This document shows positions 26,326-33,830 of a DNA stretch of 64,000 nucleotides, one piece after another. This DNA is from JADKCL01 sp046329055 (GTDB lineage: Bacteria; Bacteroidota; Bacteroidia; J057; JADKCL01). The position numbers were made by a program, and so were the translations under genes. How positions within the stretch are numbered: position 1 is the first letter of the stretch; each line of letters opens with the position of its first letter. Where the stretch lies: positions 1 to 64,000 of the forward strand of contig JAXLVK010000023.1 in the NCBI GenBank assembly GCA_046329055.1, read 5' to 3'. The notes beneath the pieces were generated by a model, which was not told the DNA's origin, did not search any database, and saw only the letters and a list, made by a program, of their open reading frames with translations.

Positions 26326-27419
26326 GCCAGCATGGGCTTGCGGTCATGGATGAAGCCCTCGCGGTCCCGCAGAAATCCCGCATTGCGGCGTGACATTACC
26401 GCCTGCACCTCTGCCACCACCGCCAGCGCAATCTCCATCGGTGTTTGTGCCCCGATGTCCAGTCCCACCGGCCCATGCAACGCAGGATGTTCCATCAATC
26501 CGCCTCCAAACTCCCCATCCATGCGTTCCAGACGTTTGCGCGGACCCAGCAACCCGATATAGGGCAAGTTCAGCTCACGCAAACCATTCAATATCGCGGC
26601 GTCGTAGCCATAATTGTGCGACATGACCACGGCGGCAGTGAAATCGTCGGGAGCCAATGCAGCCACTGCCTCCTCGCGCTTCAGATGTTGGACGGACTCC
26701 GCTTCCGGAAATCGGATCGGCAATATCTTGGCCGCGCATTCATCCGTGACCGTGACCCGCCATCCCAATCCGGCCGCAAGCTGCACCATGGGACGAGCAT
26801 CCTCGCCGCCCCCAAACACCAACAGCCGGGTAGCCGGCACGATTCGCTCCACCGCGAAGAGGCATGCTTTCCCTCCAAAAACCACCCGCTGTAAGCCCTC
26901 CTCCGCCACAAAATTCGCGGCAACTCCGTCCGCCCACTCAGCGCGGTCATTGCCCGGGGCGCTCAACACAAACATCCTCCCGATCTCCTCCGCAATCCCT
27001 TCCAACATCGTGGCGCCCCATTTTGTTACCGTCCCTTCATAGCCTCGTTGCAATTCCTGCAGCCTGGGCATCACATGGTCGGCACTCAGCGATTCGATCC
27101 AGACCTTCACCACGCCATTGCATCCCAGGCTCGCCCCGATGATCCGGGCATTCTCGTCGGTCTTGGTATCGTAGGTGATCAGTTGAGGCTTCCCATCCAG
27201 CATCACCTGTCGAGCGATGCGCAGCGCATTCCCCTCCAAGCAACCGCCCGAGATGGACCCGATCCAATTCCCATTGTGCAGAATGAGCATCCGCGCGCCT
27301 GCGCCCCGGTAGGCAGAGCCCTCCACATCCACCACAGTGGCGAGGGCCATGGATCGCGCATCCTCAGCACCTGCCAGTGCATTCATGATGTTACGCAATT
27401 CGAGACGAGAGCCGGACAT
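26322..27419 (-). CDS. xdhC: XdhC/CoxI-family molybdenum hydroxylase maturation factor
   Basis: This 365-residue protein has an N-terminal XdhC_CoxI domain (ALATVVDVEGSAYRGAGARML, ISGGCLEG, YDTKTDENARIIGASLGCNG) and a C-terminal Rossmann domain (LLVFGGGEDARPM, AAVVMSHNYGYD, YIGLLGPRKR). XdhC proteins bind molybdenum cofactor and help insert the sulfurated form into xanthine-dehydrogenase-type enzymes. The position between the FAD subunit (69 nt upstream) and mocA (overlapping) fits that role. The Cys in GGCLEG and SLGCNG are conserved positions. It starts at an ATG, complete length. Confidence 0.9.
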   Translation of the reverse strand: MSGSRLELRNIMNALAGAEDARSMALATVVDVEGSAYRGAGARMLILHNGNWIGSISGGCLEGNALRIARQVMLDGKPQLITYDTKTDENARIIGASLGCNGVVKVWIESLSADHVMPRLQELQRGYEGTVTKWGATMLEGIAEEIGRMFVLSAPGNDRAEWADGVAANFVAEEGLQRVVFGGKACLFAVERIVPATRLLVFGGGEDARPMVQLAAGLGWRVTVTDECAAKILPIRFPEAESVQHLKREEAVAALAPDDFTAAVVMSHNYGYDAAILNGLRELNLPYIGLLGPRKRLERMDGEFGGGLMEHPALHGPVGLDIGAQTPMEIALAVVAEVQAVMSRRNAGFLRDREGFIHDRKPMLA

Positions 27420-27488
27420 CCTTATTCCAATTGAGTCGTGACAATGAGAAATTGGAAGATAGGAACATTTTGAGAATTCAGCTCCCGA

Positions 27489-28442
27489 TCAATCGCTTTC
27501 CAATGAGGAGAAAGTGTTTTCAATCGCGATTTCAACCGCCTTGGCAACCATGTCCACCTTGTATTTCGTGCCGGGGAGCGGGTTGGCGCCTAATGTCGCA
27601 AGTCGTCCTGCCTCCTGGTACACGCCGCGTCTTGGGTTGCGGTCTTGGAGGTAAGCCTCCACGTCCTTGAGCCGGAGCGGGACATTCGCCACGCCGCCGA
27701 TCACCACACGAGGATCATGGATGCGGGAGGCGTCCTTGCTGTTGCCGATGACAAGCACCTCCACCAGCGGCCATTCTGCCCTGGCCCGGCTGATGGTGCG
27801 GTGGTAGGCATGAACTTCGTTTTGGATGGGCGCTGGGAGCAAAATGCCCGTCAAGATGGCGCCCTGCGGCAGGAGATGGTCATATTGCGCGGCCTTGCCA
27901 TCGCCGAAAAGCTGTGTGATCTTCATGTTTTCTTTTCCGTGGATGGTGATTTGGGCGTCGTAGGCCATCAATGCCATGCCGAGCGTGCTTGGATGTGGCC
28001 AAACGCAAGGTCCGAGGTCGAAGCAGACGCCATATTGGTGGTTGCCTTCGCGGGCAGGGCAGGAATCGCCGCCATTTTTGAAGCAGGTGAATTCCTCGTG
28101 CCTGAAGTACCAGCACCGGCTACGTTGCAGGAGGCTGCCTCCCATGCTTGCTGCCCTGCGGATTTGGGGATTGGCCAGTGAGCCAGCGGTTTTTGCCAGT
28201 CCGGGATAATTCGTGCGGATGATGGGGTCGGTGGCAACGCGGTGGATGCTCACCCAGGCTCCGATGAGGCAGGTGCCGTCGGAATTCAAGCGGATATCAT
28301 CCAGCCCAGGAATGCGTGCCATGTCCACAATATCTCCACCGCTGACATGGTGCCTGTGGCGGTCCATCACGTCAGTGCCGCCCACGCGGTATTCGCCCTT
28401 GGCGGATGCTGCGGCTTCCAATGTCTTGACAATGCTGCTCAT
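27489..28442 (-). CDS. Molybdenum hydroxylase FAD-binding subunit with extra Fe-S loop (PaoB/HcrB-like)
   Basis: This 317-residue member of the CoxM/XdhB family has FAD contacts at YRVGGTDVMDRHR (residues ~19-30) and at MGGSLLQRSRC. It contains the insertion found in PaoB and 4-hydroxybenzoyl-CoA reductase beta subunits that holds a [4Fe-4S] cluster: Cys110, Cys120, Cys128 and Cys140 or Cys146 (RCWYFRHEEFTC then GGDSCPA). It would pass electrons between the fused 2Fe-2S/molybdopterin subunit and FAD. It starts 9 nt after the large subunit stop, so it is clearly in the same operon. The substrate (aldehyde, purine or aromatic thioester) cannot be set from this subunit. Confidence 0.87.
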   Translation of the reverse strand: MSSIVKTLEAAASAKGEYRVGGTDVMDRHRHHVSGGDIVDMARIPGLDDIRLNSDGTCLIGAWVSIHRVATDPIIRTNYPGLAKTAGSLANPQIRRAASMGGSLLQRSRCWYFRHEEFTCFKNGGDSCPAREGNHQYGVCFDLGPCVWPHPSTLGMALMAYDAQITIHGKENMKITQLFGDGKAAQYDHLLPQGAILTGILLPAPIQNEVHAYHRTISRARAEWPLVEVLVIGNSKDASRIHDPRVVIGGVANVPLRLKDVEAYLQDRNPRRGVYQEAGRLATLGANPLPGTKYKVDMVAKAVEIAIENTFSSLESD

Positions 28443-28451
28443 CTGCGCCTC

Positions 28452-31136
28452 CTAGTCTTTTTGAACCAATGATTGCATTCCCGCCAAGATGCGTTCCGGT
28501 GTCACCGGAGCGGTAAGGGGGCGGTATCCCGTGGCATTGAAGATGGCATTGGCGACGGCCCCTGCAACGGGAACTGTGCAAAGCTCTGCGAGCCCCACTC
28601 CCTTTTGCTTGACCATGTCGAATCCTTCTTCGATGAAATCGATCTGAATGGGTGGAATGTCTCCGATGCCCGGAATCCGGTAATCCTCCAACCCGCGCGA
28701 AAGGACACGTCCCGAGGTTTTGCAAAGCGCCCTGTCCTCGTACAGCACGTGTCCGATGCCTTGGACTGCGCCGCCTTGGCATTGGTTGATGGCGATTTGT
28801 GGGACATGTACCTTGCCCACACGCATGGCTCCACGGACTTCGGTGACTTTCACCTTACCCGTGTCCTCCACTTCCACCTCCACGATGTACACCCCGTATC
28901 CTCGGTTCTGCCCGACTTCCATCCCTTGGTCGAGCGGCATCAGGCCCATCGGGTTGAAGCCGTCGTTGTGGCCACGGGTCACGCGCTCCTGAAGCAGGGT
29001 GATTTGCTGAATCGCCTCCTGCCATGGCATCTTGCCACCTGCGTGTGCAATTCCTCCTGCCTCGGCCTTGGCATCTGAAAGGCTCTTCTTCCGGGCAACT
29101 TCCTTGACGATGCTGTCCCGCAGTTTTTCCGCAGCCTCAAAAGCCGCAGGGTAGATCGTTGCTGTGGTGCGGCTACCTCCGGATGTCGGGCCGATGGGGA
29201 AGTTGCTGAAGCCGACCTCGACCTTGACGCTGATCGGGGATATGCCAAACACATTTGCCACAGCCTGCGCCAAGACGGTACGTGAGCCTTGGCCCATGTC
29301 CTGCACGGCATTTCGGACCACAAATCCTGCTGGGCTAGCCTCGACCTCCACGATGGCGGATGGCATATAGAGGTGCATCCATCCGCCAAATGCCACTCCC
29401 ACTCCTTTTCTGAATCCTTTCGGAGTCTCAGCATTGAGCCGCCTTTTCCACAGGTCCTGCTTCTCCACCCAATCGAAGAGCTGCAAATAACCCTCGTGCT
29501 TCTCCCATTTGCGGCGGAATGCGATTGGCTCGATTTTCAATTGGTGGGCCAACTGATCGATCGATTGCTCCAATGCAAACAATGCCCCTGGCCCTCCAGG
29601 TCCGCGAAAGGCAGCTCCGGGTTGGAAATTTGTGAGGACATCGTAGTCCGTCAGGTCCTTGGAAATGCCCGTATAGCCAATGCCGGAGATGTCCGCCGTG
29701 TTCGAGCCGATTGCGTAGCCTGAATTGCCATAGGCCGACATGGTGTAGGCGGGGTTGCTGCCATCCGCGTCGGCGGTGATTGCAACTTCGATCTCCGAGC
29801 TTGGGCGGTAGCCAGTCTCGGTGAATTCTTCGGAACGCGAATAGATCACGGCCACGGGCGCAGCAGCTGCCTTGGACAGATCGATGGCGGTGCGGATTGC
29901 AGTGTAGAACGTCAGCTTGGACCCGAATGCCCCTCCGACATTTTCCGCCACCACCAACACATCCTCCAATTTCAATTTGTAATGCTCCGCGATGTCCTCC
30001 GCTAGGAAAAACACCGATTGTGTCGAAGCATACACCGTCAGCTTGCCGCCTTCCTTCCAATCCGCGACGGCACAATGCGGCTCCAGGCAGGTATGGAATT
30101 GGGTGGGAGTTTTGAAGGTCGCGCCGAAGTAGTTGGCGGCCTTCTTGTCGGCTTTTTCGGTGAGGCGCTTGGCCTTGCCGCTGCCAGAGGACGTGATGCT
30201 GATGGAAGTCCTGCGGACGTTTCGGTCCCAGGAGCCAGGGAAGGGCGGCGCCTCTGATGCAAGCGGGATGGCTTTGTTGTCTCCGGGATGCAGGAGGACG
30301 CCACTGGGGTTCATGCTTTCGCGGACGTCCAGGACGAATGGCAGGGGCTCGTATTCGGCGATGATGGATTGAAGCGCTGCGTGGGCTTGCTCCTCGGTCT
30401 CAGCGGCGACTGCTGCAAGGGGTTCGCCTTCGTAGTGAATGATGTCGTCCTCCTTGATGCGAATGACGGCCTTCACGCCCGGCTTGGACTTGGCGGCCTC
30501 GATGTCGAGGCGCTTGAGCTTGCCGTGTGGGATGCTGGAGCGGAAAATCGCGCCTGTGAGCTGCCCGGGGAGTTGGATGTCGGTGGTGTACTTGGCAGCG
30601 CCTGTGACCTTGGAGGGGCCGTCATTGCGGATGTAGCTCGGTTGCTCGGGGCCGTCGAACTTTCCTTCGCAGGCGTCTTGGACAGCGGTGTAGATATTGG
30701 GGTAGGCCCCGCAGCGGCAGTAGTGTCCAGCTAGGGCAGCGGCGACGTCATCGCGTGTCGGGCGGGTTCCCTGGTGCTTGGCTTTCCAGTCATTGTAGAA
30801 GGCGACCGATTCTGTGATGAAGCCCGGAGTGCAGAATCCGCATTGAAGGGCGTCATTGGCGAGGAAGGCCTTTTGCACGGGGTGCCAATCCTGGCGGTTG
30901 ATGCCTTCGATGGTCTGCACGCTTCTGCCGTCGAGGTGGGTGGCGGGCAGGATGCAGGAGCACCGCGGCTGACCGTCAAGGAGGACAGTGCAAGCGCCAC
31001 AAGCGCCGGATCCGCAGACGAGCTTTGTTCCAGTCAGGTGGGCTTGCTCGCGGATGACTTCGACGGCGCAGGTTTCGACCTCGACCTGAAACTGCCGGGA
31101 TTCGCCATTGATGAGGGTTTTGATGGTCTCAGCCAT
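28452..31136 (-). CDS. Molybdenum hydroxylase: 2Fe-2S domain fused to molybdopterin subunit
   Basis: This 894-residue protein joins two parts that are often separate. Residues 1-165 hold two [2Fe-2S] clusters: plant-type Cys41, 46, 49 and 61 (CGSGACGAC) and the helical one with Cys99, 102, 140 and 142 (CGFC, CRC). From ~170 on is the Mo-binding subunit: VTGAAKYTTDIQLPG, GGAFGSKL, FRGPGGPGALFALE, then DMGQGSRTVLAQAVAN. Near the end GVGLAELCTVP places the likely catalytic Glu. The enzyme would hydroxylate an aldehyde or N-heterocycle using Mo-MCD. No signal peptide is seen on this subunit. The start at 31136 is chosen because the frame upstream overlaps the preceding gene. Confidence 0.9.
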   Translation of the reverse strand: MAETIKTLINGESRQFQVEVETCAVEVIREQAHLTGTKLVCGSGACGACTVLLDGQPRCSCILPATHLDGRSVQTIEGINRQDWHPVQKAFLANDALQCGFCTPGFITESVAFYNDWKAKHQGTRPTRDDVAAALAGHYCRCGAYPNIYTAVQDACEGKFDGPEQPSYIRNDGPSKVTGAAKYTTDIQLPGQLTGAIFRSSIPHGKLKRLDIEAAKSKPGVKAVIRIKEDDIIHYEGEPLAAVAAETEEQAHAALQSIIAEYEPLPFVLDVRESMNPSGVLLHPGDNKAIPLASEAPPFPGSWDRNVRRTSISITSSGSGKAKRLTEKADKKAANYFGATFKTPTQFHTCLEPHCAVADWKEGGKLTVYASTQSVFFLAEDIAEHYKLKLEDVLVVAENVGGAFGSKLTFYTAIRTAIDLSKAAAAPVAVIYSRSEEFTETGYRPSSEIEVAITADADGSNPAYTMSAYGNSGYAIGSNTADISGIGYTGISKDLTDYDVLTNFQPGAAFRGPGGPGALFALEQSIDQLAHQLKIEPIAFRRKWEKHEGYLQLFDWVEKQDLWKRRLNAETPKGFRKGVGVAFGGWMHLYMPSAIVEVEASPAGFVVRNAVQDMGQGSRTVLAQAVANVFGISPISVKVEVGFSNFPIGPTSGGSRTTATIYPAAFEAAEKLRDSIVKEVARKKSLSDAKAEAGGIAHAGGKMPWQEAIQQITLLQERVTRGHNDGFNPMGLMPLDQGMEVGQNRGYGVYIVEVEVEDTGKVKVTEVRGAMRVGKVHVPQIAINQCQGGAVQGIGHVLYEDRALCKTSGRVLSRGLEDYRIPGIGDIPPIQIDFIEEGFDMVKQKGVGLAELCTVPVAGAVANAIFNATGYRPLTAPVTPERILAGMQSLVQKD

Positions 31137-31137
31137 G

Positions 31138-31677
31138 TCAGTGCAGGGTGATGATGTCGCAGAAAAGGGTGTCGGGGAGATTGGAGGGCAGGTCGAGCGG
31201 TCGGCCGTAGCGGAGCTGTGCGCCATGCAAGCCGTAGCTGAGTGAGGTGTCGCTGCTGTGCTTGGCCAGGATTTTTTCGTTGGGGAAATGGGCGACCAGC
31301 CAGTGTTCGCGTGCGTTTTGCATCTCCGGAGCGGGTTCTAGGGCGGGAGTCAGGTCACGTTGGATGGCGGCCTTGCTGAAATCCCGGAGCAGGACCATTC
31401 GCCAACCTTGGGGCGTGCAGATGCGCATCCCGAGCAGGTCAGTATCGAGGAGTCCCACTGGAGCGAAGCCCTCCTTGTGCCCATGCACCTCGCAGGGGCC
31501 GATGCAGGCGTCCGCGTAGGTAGCGCCGTTGGCGCGGGCGTGTGCGACCGCGAAAGCGACAGCCTCCTCGGCGTTCCATTGGTCAGTCCATGCAGCGGAC
31601 AGGATGCCCGGCAGGAGGAAGGCCGAACCCATCCCCAGACCTGTCATTTTGAAGAATTCCCTTCGATTCATTCCCAT
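31138..31677 (-). CDS. Small Tat-type exported protein of the molybdoenzyme operon
   Basis: This 179-residue protein has a twin-arginine signal, NRREFFKMTGLG, followed by a hydrophobic stretch and a cleavage-like AAW. The mature part begins with a segment (EEAVAFAVAHARANGATYADACIG) that recalls the N-terminus of TldD/PmbA proteins, but the rest is not recognised and a full TldD is absent. It contains LVAHFPNEKIL and ends DTLFCDIITLH. It is the first gene of the operon, separated by one base from the hydroxylase subunit. The second ATG (31671) is an equally good start. The role is unknown; export of or quality control for the enzyme is a guess. Confidence 0.75.
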   Translation of the reverse strand: MGMNRREFFKMTGLGMGSAFLLPGILSAAWTDQWNAEEAVAFAVAHARANGATYADACIGPCEVHGHKEGFAPVGLLDTDLLGMRICTPQGWRMVLLRDFSKAAIQRDLTPALEPAPEMQNAREHWLVAHFPNEKILAKHSSDTSLSYGLHGAQLRYGRPLDLPSNLPDTLFCDIITLH

Positions 31678-31691
31678 AGCGTATTCTATTT

Positions 31692-31711
31692 TCGAACAGT
31701 CATTCGATTAA
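31692..31711. promoter_or_regulatory. TetR operator copy 2, before the molybdoenzyme operon
   Basis: TCGAA, six other bases, TTCGATTAA: identical in its fixed positions and spacing to the palindrome at 32308-32327 in front of tetR. It lies 15 nt upstream of the first operon gene. Confidence 0.7.
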
Positions 31712-31713
31712 GT

Positions 31714-32286
31714 TCATGCCTTGATCGCATCCCAGAGCATGGCAAAGCATTCCTCCACGTGCGCGTCCGAGAGCGGAAGTTCCCCGCTGCTGAAGAGCGT
31801 TGTCATGCGATCGGTCATCCCGCCAAGTGTTGCCAAAATGAGCTCAGGGGCCACATCTTTGAGCAATAGTTGCTCCTGTCCCATCCGGATGAGCTGCATG
31901 GGGATGGCCATTTCCAGGGATTTTGACTCAGCAACTGTCTTTTGGAAATAGCTCGATGCCTTCACCCGTTCGTAGAAGAGCGTTGCTTGGTGATGCCGGA
32001 TGCGATGATGCAGGTAAGCGATCCAGAAATGCTTGAGGTTCACCTTGTAAGGTCGGTCGGGGCGAAACTCCTGCACGACCACCGTCACCATCGATTTGAG
32101 CACCTCCCGGAAGAGGGATTGGATCAGGTGATCCTTGTCCTCGAAGTAGGTGTAGAGTGTTGACGGTGAAACGCCTACGCGTCGGGCGATGTCGGCCATC
32201 TTGAGTGCATTCACGCCCTCCTCGGCAACCACGGCAAAGGTCGCCTGCTTGATGGCCTCACGCTTTTCAAGATCCTTGAGCCGCAT
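31714..32286 (-). CDS. TetR-family transcriptional regulator
   Basis: This 190-residue repressor-type protein has an N-terminal helix-turn-helix (~12-58: FAVVAEEGVNALKMADIA, then VGVSPSTLYTYFEDKDHL) and a variable all-helical ligand domain. It starts 4 nt after a TAAATTTG -7 box overlapped on its upstream side by a perfect palindrome. A second copy of the palindrome stands before the molybdoenzyme genes 3 nt past its own stop. It therefore probably represses itself and the hydroxylase operon until a ligand, perhaps the enzyme's substrate, binds. The ligand is unknown. Confidence 0.92.
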   Translation of the reverse strand: MRLKDLEKREAIKQATFAVVAEEGVNALKMADIARRVGVSPSTLYTYFEDKDHLIQSLFREVLKSMVTVVVQEFRPDRPYKVNLKHFWIAYLHHRIRHHQATLFYERVKASSYFQKTVAESKSLEMAIPMQLIRMGQEQLLLKDVAPELILATLGGMTDRMTTLFSSGELPLSDAHVEECFAMLWDAIKA

Positions 32287-32290
32287 GCCT

Positions 32291-32298
32291 CAAATTTA
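32291..32298 (-). promoter_or_regulatory. -7 box TAAATTTG, tetR
   Basis: This exact consensus lies 4 nt before the tetR ATG, with the operator beginning 3 nt further upstream. Confidence 0.6.
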
Positions 32299-32301
32299 GG
32301 G

Positions 32302-32329
32302 ATTTAATCGAATGGTTGTTCGATTAAAT
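32302..32329. promoter_or_regulatory. TetR operator copy 1, perfect 11-bp palindrome
   Basis: ATTTAATCGAA at 32302-32312 and TTCGATTAAAT at 32319-32329 are perfect reverse complements with a 6-nt spacer. The position would block the -7/-33 region of tetR. Confidence 0.78.
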
Positions 32330-32610
32330 CCTGGAACGAGAATTTTTAGGAACTCAAAGTGGCATTTTGGGCATGCACTAGGAGGGTTAATATTTTGATT
32401 TTCAGATATTAATCTCGTTGAAGTGGCCTCCGGAGACGTAACTCCAGCGAGAATCTAGTTTTGTCGATTTGTCTCGAAGAGGGAAATTCGTTTTGTCAAT
32501 GTCAATCAACCTTTTGTTCTAAAGAGTAATTTCTTCGATATGCCCAGCTTGATTCGCCCTCCGTACGCTCTTGTCTGAAAACCACAATTCCACTTCTGGA
32601 ACAGAAAAGA

Positions 32611-32634
32611 AAAAGTCGGCACTTGCCGACTTTT
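32611..32634. terminator. Terminator after tRNA-Arg
   Basis: AAAAGTCGGCA (32611-32621) and TGCCGACTTTT (32624-32634) form an 11-bp perfect stem with flanking A and T runs, just 5 nt past the tRNA 3' end. Confidence 0.85.
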
Positions 32635-32638
32635 GTAG

Positions 32639-32710
32639 TAGCCCCGCCAAGAATTGAACTTGGATCTGGTGTTTAGGAAACACCTGTTCTATCCATTGAA
32701 CTACAGGGCC
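32639..32710 (-). tRNA. tRNA-Arg (anticodon CCT)
   Basis: On the minus strand this 72-nt sequence folds as a cloverleaf. The acceptor GGCCCTG pairs with CGGGGCT and leaves discriminator A. The D-arm contains TAGTTCAATGGATAGAAC. The anticodon stem is GGTGT/ACACC with loop TTCCTAA, so the anticodon is CCT. The T-arm is CCAAG-TTCAATT-CTTGG. CCA is not encoded. It decodes AGG and is followed by a strong terminator. Confidence 0.93.
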
Positions 32711-32845
32711 AGATAGATACAGAGCGCAAAAATGCAGAGTTTTTCCCGGTGATGCAATGCGGTTGAGGCGGGAATTTGCGCAAATGAGGGCAAGATTGGG
32801 CACCTTGGGCTTCGTCCATCCCGGTTCGGCAATAATCTGCCGACC

Positions 32846-33802
32846 CTAATCCTTCGATTCTGCCTCCGCTTCCAGACTGTCCTCCGCCACGATGTACAGC
32901 GGCCGTTGCCGGACATTCGCCCCAATCCGGGCGAGGTATTCGCCGATGATCCCAATGCCGATGAGCTGAATGCCGCCGATGAATAGAAAACTCACCATCT
33001 GCGATGCCCATCCAGTCTGATAACCTGCTGAAAAGAAGTAGCTCAGCACAGCATAAATGATCAGCAGGAAGGCAATGCCAGAAACTGCAAATCCGGCCAT
33101 GGTGATGAAACGCAGCGGTGCCTCCGAGAATGCCGTGATCCCGTCGAGCGCGAAGCGGATCATTTTGGCATAGGTATAGCTCGTCTTGCCGCTGTGCCGC
33201 GAGTCGCGGTCGTACTCCACAAACGTTTGCCGGAAACCCGCCCAAGCGATCTGCCCGCGGAGGAACTTGTTTTGCTCGGGCATCTGCTTCAACACGTTCA
33301 CGACCTTGCGGTCCATGATGCGGAAGTCCCCCGTATCCAGCGGGATGTCGATCTTGGTCAGGCGGCGCAGGATGCGGTAAAACATCTTGGCGGTCCACTT
33401 CTTGAGGAATCCCTCGCCCTTGCGTTGCCGTCGCTTGGCATAGACGACCTCGAATCCCTCCCTGTGCCTGCGGTACAAGTCGGCGATGAGCTCAGGCGGG
33501 TCCTGCAGGTCAGCATCGATGATGACCACAGCCTTTCCCGTGCAATGGTCAAGCCCAGCAGTGACGGCGATCTGATGTCCAAAATTCCGACTCAGGTCGA
33601 TGTAGCGCACATGCGTATCCGCCGCGGCCAAGTCCCGCAGCATCACCAGCGACCGATCTTGGCTACCGTCGTTCACGAAGAGCATCTCATAATTCACCGC
33701 CATCCCAGACAATACAGCCGTGAGCCGCTCGTGCAGCATGGAGAGGTTGCCCTCCTCGTTGTGGACGGGAACGATGACCGAGATATCAGGCGGTTGGGCC
33801 AT
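32846..33802 (-). CDS. Family 2 glycosyltransferase, polyprenyl-phosphate type
   Basis: This 318-residue protein has an N-terminal GT-A domain: ISVIVPVHNEEGNL, FVNDGSQDRS, then DADLQDPPELI (metal-binding DxD type) and DTGDFRIMDRKV. Two C-terminal transmembrane helices follow (~232-258 and ~270-295), with LGxG-like GIIGEYLARI at the end. This is the layout of GtrB/ArnC/DPM1-like enzymes that place a sugar on undecaprenyl phosphate for later use by a GT-C enzyme. The neighbour upstream (33831-36248) is a candidate GT-C partner, 28 nt away on the same strand. Confidence 0.92.
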   Translation of the reverse strand: MAQPPDISVIVPVHNEEGNLSMLHERLTAVLSGMAVNYEMLFVNDGSQDRSLVMLRDLAAADTHVRYIDLSRNFGHQIAVTAGLDHCTGKAVVIIDADLQDPPELIADLYRRHREGFEVVYAKRRQRKGEGFLKKWTAKMFYRILRRLTKIDIPLDTGDFRIMDRKVVNVLKQMPEQNKFLRGQIAWAGFRQTFVEYDRDSRHSGKTSYTYAKMIRFALDGITAFSEAPLRFITMAGFAVSGIAFLLIIYAVLSYFFSAGYQTGWASQMVSFLFIGGIQLIGIGIIGEYLARIGANVRQRPLYIVAEDSLEAEAESKD

Positions 33803-33806
33803 GGCT

Positions 33807-33814
33807 CCAAGTTA
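33807..33814 (-). promoter_or_regulatory. Putative -7 box TAACTTGG, GT2 gene
   Basis: A variant of TAnnTTTG, 4 nt before the ATG at 33802. Confidence 0.3.
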
Positions 33815-33830
33815 GGATTTTTGCGCTGTA

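Larger units (their letters stand above)
32287..32610. other. Non-coding, AT-rich stretch between tetR and tRNA-Arg
   Basis: This stretch holds the tetR promoter and operator at its left end. The rest (32330-32610) is AT-rich, without a supported frame; a weak 7-bp inverted repeat (TTAATAT / ATATTAA) lies at 32387-32412. Confidence 0.5.
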
